64,000 nucleotides of DNA from Pratylenchus scribneri (lineage: Eukaryota; Nematoda; Chromadorea; Rhabditida; Pratylenchidae). Each line of letters begins with the position of its first letter. Positions within the stretch are counted from its first letter, which is position 1. Made by a program: the position numbers and the translations under genes. The notes under the pieces are model-generated. The model was not told the origin of the DNA. It did not search any database and saw only the letters and a list, made by a program, of their open reading frames with translations. Of this stretch, positions 45,455 through 57,377 are shown in pieces. The stretch lies in the NCBI GenBank assembly GCA_030063045.1, contig JAQSEB010000211.1:1-64000 (forward strand). The letters run 5' to 3'.

Positions 45455-48400
45455 ACATTTCTCGCACAATTTCGCATATCATTGGCCAAGTCCCATTTGA
45501 GCGGAATGGAATTTTTGCCGATCCAAATCATACCATGGTTTAGTTTTGAATGTTCAATTAACTAATTTATTCAATTTAAGACAATCATTGGCAACATCAT
45601 TCAACAGTTGGAGAGTCGTTTCCGAATTGACACTCAATACACGTTGCATCTCAACCAACCGCAGCACAACGACTTCTCATTCATAATAAGTATTTACTAA
45701 GCCAGAAAAAATTCCTTCCTCTGGGCGGATTCGAACCCGAGACCTAATTTCTGTAAAAAAATTATCAAGAATTTTCAAATACAAAATAAATTATTTTTAT
45801 TATTTTCAGGAACCGAATTCCGTGAAACATTCAAAACGGCTCAAAATTTTGCTCAATTATTTCTGGCCAACAAAGAATGGATATTGAAGTCACTTCCAGC
45901 CCGCTCAATTCTTCCTTCGGTTGTATTTGCCCTTTTCTCTCGTTTGATTGCGGATGCACAAAATATGGCGCCTAATGGAGGGAATGGGGCAACATCATTG
46001 ACGAATGTCGACAACTTTAGACAACCATTGATCTCTGTTTGTGAATTACTGGTAAGCAACACCAATTTTACAATTTTAAAATATGATAAAATTATGACTT
46101 TTAATGTTAGTTTCGATTAAAAATCCCAACAATAGAAAAATAGTTCTACCTTATTTTTTAGTTAAAATTACTATTTTCATCTAGAAATGCATTGTAGAAT
46201 TTATAAAAATTCGTAAAAATGATTACTAGGCCTGAAAAAAAAATACTTACCACCAAATGGATTCGAACCTGTGACCTAAATCCTGCAAAAGCTAAGAGGT
46301 ACCCTCTATGCTATCGGTCAACTAAATGTTGAAAATGCAGTTAAAATCTCTCAGCATAAAATCCTTTAACTAAAAAATTTTAATCATAGATTCGACACCG
46401 CTTTGCTGATTTAATGCTGATGGGCCGTGATTTGGTGCTCACATTGATGCGCTTGGCCAAAATTCCACCATTTATGGCTGTTTGGCGTTCACTGCTGCAT
46501 CATCCGGCCGAATTGATGCCAAAATTGACCGGTAAGTCAGAGGAAAAATCCAATTTAATATTTGTTTTTTGTGAAGGAATTCAACAATTGTTGGTCCAAT
46601 CCCCAGTCAGCAATATTCTTCACTACCGAGTTTCGCTCAGAATCAGCCGTAAAATGGAGGAAATAGTCAAAAATCAACGCAAAATCTTCACAGCTGGGAG
46701 ACCGCATTTGGATGCAGGCATTGGCAAAGCTCAGCAGCAACAAATTCACCAGGAAACGGCCCGGCTTTTTGAATTACTCAAAACCGTTGTAAGCAAATTT
46801 TGAAAAAAAAATTATTATTTTCACATATTTTAGCATTTGAGTGGTCCGGACAGCGGTAGCATTCGATCCGAAATAATTCGCCATGTTTGGGCAATGCTCA
46901 GCCACAAGGAATTCAATCCAGCCTCCATTGATGGTCGGTCCACTTTGCTGAGTTGGCTACTGAAATCGGCTAAGGTAGGAAAAATAAATAAAATTAATTT
47001 AATCCGTTTTAGGCTGGCGCCGAAGCACAATGGTGCAAATTGGTTTTCTTCTGGGAATGGTACGGTTTCGATCCATCACCGGCTCATGCCTTTATCACAG
47101 CAGGTAAATTTATAAACATTTATTTATCATGAAAATATCATTTTTTAGACCCGGTTTTCTCCACAATTCGCCATTTGCTCAACAAAGACCAAATTCAATT
47201 GTGCAATTCACTTGTCGATTTTCTCATCAAAGTAAGTCTATACCATCATCGTTAGGGTTTAGGGAGTGGGTTTTTAGGTTACAGAAAAGTGCACATTTAA
47301 GTTTTTTTACTGCAAAATGCCAAAATAAATTTTAACCCTCAAAAACATTGCCTTTTCTCGACAAATTTGACACCATACTAATATAAAAATTGGTCAAAAC
47401 CTAAAAATCCACTTCCCTTGAGCAATAATCTTCATTTCTTTATTGATTAATTTCAATTTCAGTCTGTTCAAATGATGTACCCTCCGCTCATGTTTTTTTT
47501 CGCCACTTCCGTCACAAATGCGATTAAAACCTTGGAAATGGTCAATATGTAAGCAAATATATTTTACATTTTTTAAAATTATTTCCTATTCATTTTTAGG
47601 CAAGCAATTTCGCTGTTTAACCACACAAAAATGGATCCACAACTTCGGGAACAAATGCGTCACTCATTCCCTGATCTCTTCCCAAAACGGGCCACCGCAA
47701 TTGATCTGGTCGAACCATCCGCCATAATTGACTTTGATGCGATCCGGGGGAATGCACCGGCCGAACCAAATTTCGTCCCAGAAACGCCAATTGCCCAACA
47801 GCCAAACATCACAAATGGGAGAGGAGGACCAACGACCACAAAAGCGATCAAAATTGAACAACAATCATCAAAATTGGACGTAAAAACTTCATCAAACGAT
47901 GCAGAATTGCAAACGACAGCAACAACGACGACGGAGAAAGGCGGAAATGATGGTCAACCGGCAATGAAAAAGGCCAAATTAATGTCGGCAGATTCACTCC
48001 CCTCAACACATTTGAAGAAGAAAATTGTGAAGAAAGAGTCCCAGCCGGACATAATAGATGCAATAAACCGAGAAATGGATGAACACGCCAAAAAACGAAA
48101 GAGAATCAAATCAAATGAGGGAAAAGGAGGCAGCAAAGCATTAAAATCATCATATAATTCTTCACAACAAATTACGAACAAAACAACACTGCCGCCGCCA
48201 TTGCCGCCTGCATCCACTTCAACAATTCCACCACAACCGCAACAATCAATGCCAAGCACATCCACTTGTGGTGGTCAATTGCAAATTGTGGACGAAAATG
48301 ATGAAATTGTGGATGACTCTGAGCCGGAAGAGAGCAGCGCAAACCGACAAATGCCATTGTCCTTGCTATTGCCAATGGTCCGTGAGGAATTCCGTGAACC

Positions 48401-50964
48401 GCTGGAATCGTTGGAGCGATCAATAAAACAAGGCCAAGCTGGAGAGGAGGAGGCAATGACGGCAATGCAAAATTTATTGGATGCCATTTTTGATGCGGTA
48501 ATTCGATTAAAATAATTTTGAATTATTTATTTGTTTTATTTCAGGATGAAATAGACAATGAACAGAGGGAATTCATTGCCATTTGCCTTGTACGCATTTT
48601 CGATGTGTATTTGCACCAGAAAAGCTACATGCCCGAGGATCAATCGGAAGAGTAAGAACAATGGGGGAAAATGGGGATTAGACCAATAGATACCTCCTCA
48701 TATTTTCGGTTAAATCATAATATTCCATCTAGAAATATACTGTATAATATATTAAAAAAAATACATATAAGTGGTTACTGGTTACAAAGTCCGAAAAAAT
48801 CACCTTCCTCCAAGTGAATTCGAACCTGGGACCTAAATTTTGTGAGAGTAACGGCTAACCCTCTGAGCCAAAAACCTTAGTAAAGAATTTTTTAAATCTT
48901 TATAAACCCTAATCAATAAAACTAATTAATAAAATCATTTTCCCTTTCAACAGTAATCTGGACAATGCCATTGAACATCCCCTCTACCGATTCTTCAAAG
49001 TGCTTTGTCAATCGGCGGATGATTCCGAATCACGAAGATCATTGTTGGCAATTGCGATGAAAATGCGAACGGAATGCCCACGACTTGGCTATTTATACCT
49101 GTTCTTCACTGCCATTGTCGGCCGAGAGGATGGGCTGGGCCGAGGCGACTCCGGGCCATCGACAGAACAAATGGAAAATACCTACAAAGCAATTTGTGAG
49201 ATGATGGAAGAGGATTGGACCAAACAAATGTCATTGGATTTGGAACAATGCCACCTGGACGAGAGGGACCTATTCGCCTATGTGCTCCTCGGCATGCTCA
49301 AACAATGGCTGGCAAATGGACCACCGGAAAAAATAATCCACACAATTTGCATTTGTGCCGACCCACGGATGATTGCCACATTGTCCGGCGAAATTGTCCG
49401 GGAAAACATCGTCCTTTTTGGAGCGGTCAATGTGCCCCAATTGTTGACCGATTCGCTGAAATGGAATTCATTTGAGCAATTCACACTTTGGCAACTGATT
49501 CAAATTGAGGCTGTTGAATTTGTCAAATTCCTGGAAATTTTGTGAGTTTTTCATTTATTTTTATTTGAATTAATTTTAATTCTATTAGACCACGTCTCAA
49601 CTATTCACAACATCCGGAAGCAACCACGGCGATTACGGTCATTCTGAGGAATATGGAACCGAATCCGGAAACTAAAGTAATGAAGGATTTGCTGCGCAAT
49701 TTGTTGCTCAGACCACATCAGAGGGATTTGTTCACGGTGGATGCAATCAAGGTTGGTTGATGTTTAATGAATAATTTAAAATAAAATTAATGAATAATCA
49801 CCAAAAATATAGAGAATTCTTTTCCATTTTTTTGTTCATTTTTACTAAATTATGTCTAGAATTGTACAACAAAATGGTTTAAAAACACATAAAAGTGATT
49901 AACAAAATTCAAAAAAAAAATACCTTCCTCCAAGAGGATTCGAACCCGAGACCTCTAAATTTTGTAAAAGTGAATGGTCCCTCCTTAGGGTTAAAAATTT
50001 TTCAAAATTTTTTTGATAAATTTAAAATATATCCAGCCTAAATCTAGTATCATTTATATTAATAATTTGTTTTTTCAGTTAATACTCGACTACGAAGATA
50101 ACATCCCATCAGTGGCGGATTGCATCGGCAGAATGGTCAAAAAGGCAACAAATCAAGGCGATATTATGGACGCAACCGGTGGACAGACAAAAGGAAAGCC
50201 AAAGCCATCCCGAGTGCTCACTGTGGAAAACATTTTTGGCCATTTGGTGAGTTTATTAAATTCCAAATAAAAGTGAAAATAATTCACACATTTTTAGGAC
50301 CGACTTTGCCGGCATTCCTGCGGAAAAGATTCACAATCTGTGGAGAAATTGCTGAAGCACGTTCTGTTCCTGGACATGGTCTCAATGGTGCGAAAGAACA
50401 CAAAATTGAATGAACTCCGCACACGATTCGATGAATTGTTCACTCAATTCGACATCCACTCAGAGGATTCGGACAAACCATCGCCAAAAGGCCCAAAGAG
50501 CAAACATGGCAGGAATGCGGCGGCCGTATCAAAAACATCGATCAAATTGTCAAGCAACACATCCGGTTTGAATGTCCGTTCGTTTGTTCGTTGAAAAAAA
50601 TGTGTGTGGTGCAAATTTGTTATTTTGGTGATTGAGAAATACAGAAAAATTCCAACAAAATTCCTATTTTTTCTCCTGTGAAATTTGCTTATTTTTTTGG
50701 GCTTTATTTATTGTTTATTTTTGCCATAATTCCACCAATCTCTTTTTCTGAATTATTTTTGACAATTTGAATAAATATTTTTTTTATTTGGTATTAGTTG
50801 CTTTTTTGTATTTTGAATTAGATTAGTTCTTCAAATAAATATTATATTTTTTTTAAATCAAATTTAATTATTTAATTTCAATTTATTTTTAGTCCCGGGA
50901 TGGAACGCCGAAGAAGAAGAGACGAACCAAAGTGGAAGATGAATCGGATGATGACTGGGACTAA
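45455..50964 (+). CDS. ints3: Integrator complex subunit 3 (INTS3)
   Basis: Clear exons: 45810-46051, 46390-46531, 46577-46798, 46834-46974, 47013-47103, 47149-47231, 47463-47548, 47600-48497, 48545-48651, 48954-49541, 49589-49751, 50079-50246, 50298-50573, 50893-50964. Matching blocks include LANKEWILKSL, GRDLVLTLMRLAKIPPF, LSGPDSGSIRSEIIRHVW, MDPQLREQMRHSFPDLFP, EHPLYRFFKVLCQ, NVPQLLTDSLKWNSFEQFTL and a basic-acidic tail ending DDDWD. INTS3 is a helical-repeat subunit of the nuclear RNA polymerase II-associated Integrator and of the SOSS complex. Two upstream exons (about 45455-45540 and 45583-45694) join in phase but are not recognisable as INTS3. The N-terminus appears missing at the inverted-repeat element. 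Four introns hold antisense SINE-like copies. Confidence 0.85.
45695..45775 (-). repeat. tRNA-derived SINE-like copy 1 (INTS3 intron)
   Basis: Contains GGATTCGAACCCGAGACCT (45727 onward), the complement of a tRNA T-arm/B-box AGGTCTCGGGTTCGAATCC, next to CCTTCCTC. Short copy without a clear A box. Confidence 0.65.
46140..46330 (-). repeat. tRNA-derived SINE-like copy 2 (INTS3 intron)
   Basis: Read on the minus strand: a TAGCATAGAGGG A-box-like word, then GGTTCGAATCC and a tail containing the conserved TTCTAGATG-type core (complement of CATCTAGAAATGCATTGTAG). Confidence 0.7.
48720..48890 (-). repeat. tRNA-derived SINE-like copy 3 (INTS3 intron)
   Basis: Read on the minus strand: TGGCTCAGAGGGTTAGCC (A box), AGGTCCCAGGTTCGAATTC (B box), CTTGGAGGAAGG, then an AT-rich tail with the TTTCTAGATGG core. 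Confidence 0.75.
49820..50000 (-). repeat. tRNA-derived SINE-like copy 4 (INTS3 intron)
   Basis: The complement of AGGTCTCGGGTTCGAATCC lies at about 49937-49955, with CTTGGAGGAAGGTATTTTTT, CACTTTTATG and a TCTAGACATAA core farther along. The A box is degenerate. Confidence 0.7.
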
Positions 50965-51299
50965 TTAATGAATGAATAAAATGAAAAGAAGAAAATTGGC
51001 CGAATCAATCTCAAATTCATCAATAATATTTGAATTCATTCCAGCAATAATGATAATGATGTAAATGTCTCACACACATATCATCTACCTCCCATTTTCT
51101 TTCCTCTTCCACCCAAACCAAATAATTGTTCAAAATTTTTATAAATAATTTTTTTTTGAATTCACATTTTTGTTTTAATAAAATTATTTAAATATTAATT
51201 AAAACAAAAGAAGGTAACTGAATTACCGGAATATTTACAAATTTTGAATAATAATGCCTGATAATAAATATAAAATTTTTAATACTAATTTTTAGAAAT

Positions 51300-54200
51300 A
51301 TGGATCGATTGTACGCACAAATTGCCAGCAGTCCAAGTCCATTTGTGCCTCCACCACAAACATTCACGGCACATTTTTGGCGGAATGGCAGGATCAAAAG
51401 GAGCAGCGATGATCGACCAATTTCGGAAGCACAAGAATCAACGGATGAATTTAATGCCGGCGATCCGAACAACAATTTGCATTGGAAGAAGAGGAAACGA
51501 CGACACAAAAGAAGAAAACGGTGGAATGGACTTTGGGCTGGTGCGAATTTGGAATCCACAATTCGAGTGGCCGCATTCCTCATTTGCACTTTACTACTTA
51601 ACATGGTTTGCTTTATTTTTAATTCTCATTTGAAAATTAACTTAAAGAACCTATTAAATTGGATTACAATCGCCTATCTAATTTTTTAGAAATTTATCAA
51701 AACATATTCTGGGAGTCCAAAATAGGTTTTTAGATTTTTCTAATGAAATTTTCTAGAAAAAAAATGCTAAAAATAGGTAAAAAAAAATCGAAAATTGCTG
51801 CAAAAAGTAAAACAAATTGTAAAAAACATTTCTTATCAAATGAGTACATAAAAAATGGTTCAAAACCTATTAAAATGAATTATACCAAAACGCAAAACGC
51901 AATGAAATTAGATTTACTAAAATTAAATTTAATCATTAATTTAATCAAAATTAAACAATTTATTCATTTATATTTTTGCAGTTGTTCCTCCTTTTTATCG
52001 ATTGGACAATCCTGGATCAAGGATTTGCCAATGTTCCGGCCGCTTCCGGTCCTCTACGATGGATTCAATTGGAACGCATATGCAGCAGTGAAAGGAGGAG
52101 GGGAAATGGCGAAAATGTTTTCACCTCATGTTGCACTGTTTCGGATATTATCAATTTGGAAAAGTAAAAAATTTTTAATTATTTTTCAATTTAATTTTTT
52201 TTGCAAATTTAGAAATTCAGCAAAACGTGTCCTCTTATTTGGCGATGCTTTTCAAAATGCATCCTCCACTGCCTCTGTTGATTTTGAATCCGAAATGGCG
52301 CTTAGGACACCGCAAGGTAATAATTTAATTTACATTTTAATTCGAATAGTATTCAATTTGACGAAAAAACATCGGAAAAAGACTAAAAGTGGTTTGTAAG
52401 GCTCAATTTTTGTTCTAAAACCCCAAACCTTCTTCCCAATCGATCTACAAGGCGTATTGAATGGTATATATATATATAATTTGTCGTGGTTTAATCTAAA
52501 ATTGACTAAGCATATGCAAAAACATTATTAAACATGCTTCTCGTTGAAATCTGTCATTTGGGTTTAGGGTTTAATAGTCTAGGACAAACCATTGAACCAT
52601 TAAAAACCATTCTAATCTTTTCAACATTTTAAATATTTCCATTTTAATATTCAAAAATGCCATTGAAATATTTAATTAAATAAATCTAAAATTTGAGAAT
52701 AAATCAATCCAATTTATAGGCAAATCCGTGTGGAATTCGGACACTCGGCTTTGGCCCGTGGATCATGGCCTCATTTTGAATGAATATGTCGGCTCAATGG
52801 CACTTCTCCCATTCGTTTTTGGTTCATTTGGCAGCGGTGACGGCGATGTTGGTGAGAAGCAACGGACGGCATTGGTGATTGGACTGGGAGGTGGCAGTGT
52901 TGACATGTTTTGGCACCACAAATTCCCAACTTCGGTTAGTTTTTAGGCATTCGAAGAGAATTTTTAAATTTAAATATTAAATTTGGAAATTAAACCAATT
53001 GAATTTGGAAACTAGAGAGAGGTTTTCAGTGTTTTTATTTTTCGAATAACTGTATTCCATCAAAAAATATACTAAAGAATATGTAAAAAATGCATAAAAA
53101 ATGAAAACTATGACAGAAAAATACTCTCCTCCAAAAGGATTCGAACCCGAGACCTAAATATCGGGGGTGTAAAGACCACCCCACTGAGCTAAAAACTCCT
53201 ATATGTCTTATTAATTAAAATATTTATAAAATTAAAATTACCTTTGGATTAGTGTAAGAATTTAATATAATTTTGAATTGGTATTTCCTAAAATCATATC
53301 ATAACAAATATTTTTTAAAAAATTCTTCATTATTTTTAATTGACAAAAATTTAATAAATTTCAGTTGAACATCAGTCTACGAATTGGATCCAGCGGTTGT
53401 GGAATTGGCGAATCGATGGTTTGGCACAGGTTTTTATCTATCATTGACATTCACACATGGGCAAGGGGGGGTCATCCCTCCCCCCCCCCCCCACCACGCC
53501 GCAATCGGGGGCGGATACCGGGGGGGGGGGACTTCGCAGGTGGGGGGTGATGAAGGTGCGAAGTGGGTGTTAGGGGTAGGGGGTGCGAAGTCGCAGAGGC
53601 AATTTTGACCAAAATTTTTCGCTGCGCGACCATTTTTGGCCAAATTTTCCCTTGCGAAGTCAATTTTTAGCAGTTGCGCGGCAATTTTTGACCAAAATTT
53701 TTCGCTGCGCGGCCATTTTTGGCCAAATTTTCCCTTGCGAGTTGCGAAGTCAATTTTTGGCCATTGCGCGGCAATTTTTGGACAAAATTTTCGCCTGCGG
53801 CGCAAAATACAAAAAAAGGGACTTCGCAAAAAATTTTTTGGACCCCCCCCCCCCCCCCCACTTCGCACTTCGCAATGGTCCAAGTGATCCCCCCCCCTTG
53901 CCCATGTATGTTGACATTATTTACGAAAGATAATTTTAGTGAATGATCCAACAAGACGAACAATGATTGGGGATGGAATTATGGCAATTGAGGAGGCCGT
54001 TAAAGAAGGTTTGAATTTAATTTATTAATTGAGCAAAATTAATTAATGCAATTAAGAATTGTATTTAAAATGGGAAAAAATTTATAACCGTTCAATGTTT
54101 ATCCTAAACTCCCAAAACGTATATCCAATCCACTCCAGAGATAACAGATTATCGTCAAATCACGTCGATTGATATATATTTTGTCATGGTTTGATCAAAA

Positions 54201-54840
54201 ATTAAAAAAGAGTTTTAAACCTTTTAAACCTGTGCAAAATTATTATCAAACAACATTTTAATGAGATTTATCCATTTGATATTGGTTTGGTAGTCTAGGA
54301 CATCTTTTCGCTTTTTTCATTTTTAGTCATCTTTTCCATTAAAAAATTCAAAGCGAATTTAATTATTCCAATTAAAACTCACATTAATTCTGATCTAATT
54401 AATATATTTTAGGTCTTCATTACGACACAATTTTGGTCGACGCCTGCGACCATGATCGCTCCCTGCCCTGCCCAGCCTCCCAATTCCTCTTGCCACAAAC
54501 ACTCCGCAACATTCGTGCCGCCCTCAGCCCAATGGGAACATTTGTGGTGAATGCACTCCCATTGGAGGCGGAGGAAGTGAACATTCGGGCGGTACAAACA
54601 AAATTGCTGGCCACATTTCCAACGTGCGTTCGGAGCAGAATGGTCAAAGAAATGAACAGTTTAGTTTAATAAATTATTTAAAAATTTAATTTTAATATTT
54701 GCAGACATTTTTGCCTGTTGCCATATTCGGTTGATCATTTGGAAGAAATTGTGGACAACGTTTGGAACAAAAAAATGGCCGAACAAATTGACCGACTTGG
54801 CCTTCGACAACTGCTTCCCAATGTCAAATTTATTATTTGA
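51300..54840 (+). CDS. Membrane-anchored spermidine-synthase-like methyltransferase
   Basis: Eight exons: 51300-51605, 51982-52163, 52213-52316, 52720-52934, 53365-53429, 53940-54008, 54413-54623, 54705-54840. A basic N-terminus (KKRKRRHKRRKR) precedes one membrane helix (AAFLICTLLLNMLFLLFIDW). The SAM-binding fold shows ALVIGLGGGSVDMF (motif I), VYELDPAVVELANRWFG (acidic motif), GDGIMAIEEAV and YDTILVDACDH. This is the polyamine-synthase/METTL13-like branch of class I methyltransferases; substrate unknown. In exon 5 two bases are missing between LNIS and VYELDP (AGTCTAC where AGTGTCTAC would keep frame). With them restored all phases fit. One intron carries a SINE-like copy and another a hAT-like MITE. 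An acceptor just before the ATG and the 336-base gap from INTS3 suggest trans-splicing. Confidence 0.75.
52420..52510. repeat. Dispersed CGATT..TATATA family fragment in an intron
   Basis: CCCAATCGATCTACAAGGCGTATTGAATGGTATATATATATAATTTGTCGTGGTTTAAT-type sequence matches, with gaps, the word shared by 600-905, 54110-54190 and 60280-60440. Confidence 0.5.
53045..53210 (-). repeat. tRNA-derived SINE-like copy 5 (methyltransferase intron)
   Basis: Best-preserved head. On the minus strand TAGCTCAGTGGG is a perfect A box, followed by AGGTCTCGGGTTCGAATCC (B box) about 30 bases on, then GGAGGAGAGTATTTTTC and the TATTTTTTGATGG tail. Confidence 0.8.
53452..53910. mobile_element. hAT-like MITE with internal tandem repeats
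   Basis: Termini CACACATGGGCAAGGGGGGG (left) and the complement CATACATGGGCAAGGGGGGG (right) match with one mismatch. TTGACATT is duplicated on both sides (53444-53451 and 53911-53918), an 8-bp target duplication. Inside are about 2.5 copies of an 84-base unit (GCGGCAATTTTTGACCAAAATTTTTCGCTGCGCG and so on) and C/G runs. It sits in intron 5 of the methyltransferase gene. Confidence 0.88.
54110..54195. repeat. Dispersed CACGTCGATTGATATATA family fragment in an intron
   Basis: TCGTCAAATCACGTCGATTG followed by ATATATTTTGTCATGG matches the family at 600-905 and 60290-60350. Confidence 0.5.
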
Positions 54841-55675
54841 AAATTTATTTCAATTTAGAGAAGAAAATGATGCGGGTTTTCCAAATTCCATAATAATTCC
54901 CATTCATTTTTCTTATCTTCCCATTCCACATTGCTCAAATTATCTTTTTTTAAAGCTTTAATAAGCCTTTTTACTGTTCATATTTTGCCTTCATTATTTT
55001 TTTACTATTTAATCAATTTGGCTGCTTTATTCTTATTGTAATTGTCACCCAAATTACCCCTCATTTTCACATAAAAATTCAAAATTTTTTATAATTAATT
55101 GTTTGTTTTTCCATCATTTTTAATTATAAAATGATAAAAAATTAAATAATGAATTTTTAATTAGCAAAAAACAAAAACATTAAAATTAAATTATTTGTAC
55201 CGATGGGGAATTGAACCTGCGCCACCCCGAAATCAGGGCGAACGCATTAACCAGATAAGCTAAATAGGAATGGGTGCGGCCAATTTTTAATTTGTATTAA
55301 CTTTGCTAATAGTTCAACTAAATGCCCTCTGAGAGAATATTTTCGCGTCGAAAAATAATTTTACGCGGGAATTTGAATTTCAACTAAATGCCCTCTGAGG
55401 GAACATTTTCGCGTCGATCATTTTCCTACATTATTTATATTCACAAAATTGATAAAAACGCAATAAAATCACATTTCTATCTTTTATTATTTAATACAAT
55501 ACTTTAGTAAATAAAAAATTAAATGAATAATACAAAATTGAAAATAAATTATTTTGCGAAAATTTGGGATAAAAGGCAGAAAAACTAGATGAAAAATGAC
55601 AAATTTATGCGAGAAATGCAGATAAAATTGATTTTGATCCTGAATTTTCTTATTGAAAGAATTGCATTTTGGCCT
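54841..55675. other. Intergenic with a tRNA-like sequence
   Basis: AT-rich DNA between two convergent genes. It holds the tRNA-like copy at 55197-55275 and two near-identical 40-base repeats (CAACTAAATGCCCTCTGAG..GAA.ATTTTCGCGTCGA) at 55316 and 55380. No gene. Confidence 0.5.
55197..55275 (-). repeat. tRNA-like sequence (pseudo-tRNA or SINE head)
   Basis: On the minus strand TTAGCTTATCTGG (A-box-like) and GCAGGTTCAATTCC (B box) are spaced as in a tRNA, but the acceptor and T-stem pairs do not form well. It is unlike the other copies and is probably a tRNA pseudogene or a separate SINE head. Confidence 0.45.
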
Positions 55676-57377
55676 TCAAAATTGGACTGTGCCATTCTTC
55701 TTCAAGGAAATTGCGTCCAAAATTGCCTTACGCGTTGAATGGTAACGGGCCTGGAGCTCTTTGATTTCGGCCTCCATTTCCTTTTCCAAATGTTCTTTTC
55801 GCCGTAGCAATTCTTCGGTGGACAAATCACGGAGCTGAAAAATTGAGGGGGAATTTAAACTCCAAAATTAATAAAAAAAAAATTGGAAGAATTTAGTCCC
55901 AAAATTAATAAAAAAAAATGGGTGGGAATTAAAAGCCAAAATTAAATAATAAATTAAAACAAACAAATGCATAATCGCCTTGTCCATTCATTGCCTTTTG
56001 GAATGCGGAATTCACGGCCTGATTCAGGCTGTTGCTTCCATCCCAAGTTGAGCTAATTGATTCCTCGCCACCTCCTCCTCCGTCATTCAATCGCATTGCG
56101 CCGGCCAGCAATTGGTCCAAACCCGAAATTGGAGCATAGGAGGAGGGTGGAGGAATTGCTGTTGGATTGGACTGCAGCTGGACGGGAATGGAATTTGATG
56201 GTTGATCTTCGGTGGTGGTGGCCAATGTTTTTGTGAAATCCATTGTGCTTGAATTATCATAAATAAAAATAAAATTAAATTGGAATGTTTTATGTCAATT
56301 TTAAAAATTCAAAAAAATTCTTTACTATATTTGATTATTTATTAAATTAGGTGAAATATTTCCTAATAAATTTTAGTGAATAGGAAATGGATTGGTCGTA
56401 AAAATAAAAAAAACCTTAAGAAAGGTAATTTTGTTTTTTTTTTTTTTTGATTTTTATTGCATTTTTACAATGAAATTTTTCACTCATAATCTAAAAATTC
56501 ATTCCTTAATGACTAATTAGAGATTAATCATCTTAAAGTGAATCTATCAATAAATTCTCCCCACAATATTTATTATTCATTTTTGTGTAATTTTAACCTT
56601 GTCTAAAGCTGCCTTCGCCTCCATAATGAATCAAAGTTCCATCGTCAAAATTCTGCCCAGTCCTTTGCATTCCCCCCGTTGTATTGTTTATTTCGACTGC
56701 CTGTTTGGATGAATTCTTTGCCATTTGCCCATTGTTTCCGCCATTCGCCGTCGAAACCATTGTGCCGAATTCAATGTCACGGGCAGCCTAAAATGCACAA
56801 ATAAATTGCAAATTCAAAAAGAATGAAAAACAAACCGCTCCTTGAAGAAGATATTGGGCGGCCACGTCCTGGGCATTTGCGATCATTTCCCGAATCACTT
56901 TTGGTCCTTTAGCCGTTCGAATGAATTCGTGCTAAATTAGACAATTTCAAATTGTATTAAATTTTATAAATAATTCCATTTAAAATTAGCAGATCAAAGA
57001 AACCCTTTACCTTGGGTTAGGTGTTAGGGTTAGGCAGGCTAAATTTTACAAAATAAATTTTTCGAAAATTTCCAACCCAGGGAGGGGACCCTTAATTTTT
57101 GCGGAAAATTTAGGTCTCGGGTTCGAATCCGCTTGGAGGAAGGTATTTTTTTTCGGATTTGGTTTTCACTTTTATGCATTTTTTATACATTCTAGTGGAT
57201 ATTTCTAGACGAAATATAGAAATCGAACACGAAAAACCAAATCTTAAAGTACTAATGTTACCTTTAATATGAAAATTCTATTTTCTATGTAATAGATTTT
57301 TTAAAAATTATTTTGTGTTTTTTAGTCAATTTTTTGTCAAACCTGAATGAGTTGATTGGCCGCCGTCCTCTCCGACC
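55676..57377 (-). pseudogene. cst-1: Hippo/MST kinase (CST) C-terminal half, kinase domain missing
   Basis: Minus-strand exons: up to 57377-57353, 56836-56931, 56598-56787, 55965-56243, 55676-55834. The first readable piece, ERTAANQLIQ, then HEFIRTAKGPKVIREMI, is the end of a Ste20/MST kinase domain (RATATQLLQHPF..AKG). FGTMV and DDGTLI resemble MST autophosphorylation/TM motifs. The last exon is a SARAH domain (LRDLSTEELLRRKEHLEKEM to KAILDAISLKKN), matching MST1/2. MST/Hippo phosphorylates LATS. At 57377/57378 the gene is fused to a copy of the innexin 5' region, out of frame, and no kinase-domain exons are seen up to 59.9 kb. The phase between the 56598-56787 and 55965-56243 exons is also unresolved. 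Confidence 0.75.
57060..57225 (+). repeat. tRNA-derived SINE-like copy 6 (Hippo gene intron)
   Basis: AGGTCTCGGGTTCGAATCC at about 57112-57130, then GCTTGGAGGAAGGTATTTTTT, TTTTCACTTTTATGCATTTT and ATTTCTAGACGAAATA. The host gene is on the minus strand. Confidence 0.8.

Noticed and set aside
53434..53963. Open frames of 98-149 codons on both strands
   Set aside because: They are produced by the C/G runs and tandem units of the MITE and run in several frames at once.
16786..54840. TGA read as tryptophan (altered genetic code)
   Set aside because: Several intact genes (Gemin2, the homeobox gene, the LRR gene) terminate with TGA, and frameshifts and TAA lesions also occur, so a code change does not explain the pattern.
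55197..55275. Functional tRNA gene
   Set aside because: A- and B-box words are present, but acceptor, D and T stems do not pair properly and the B box lacks the usual symmetry.
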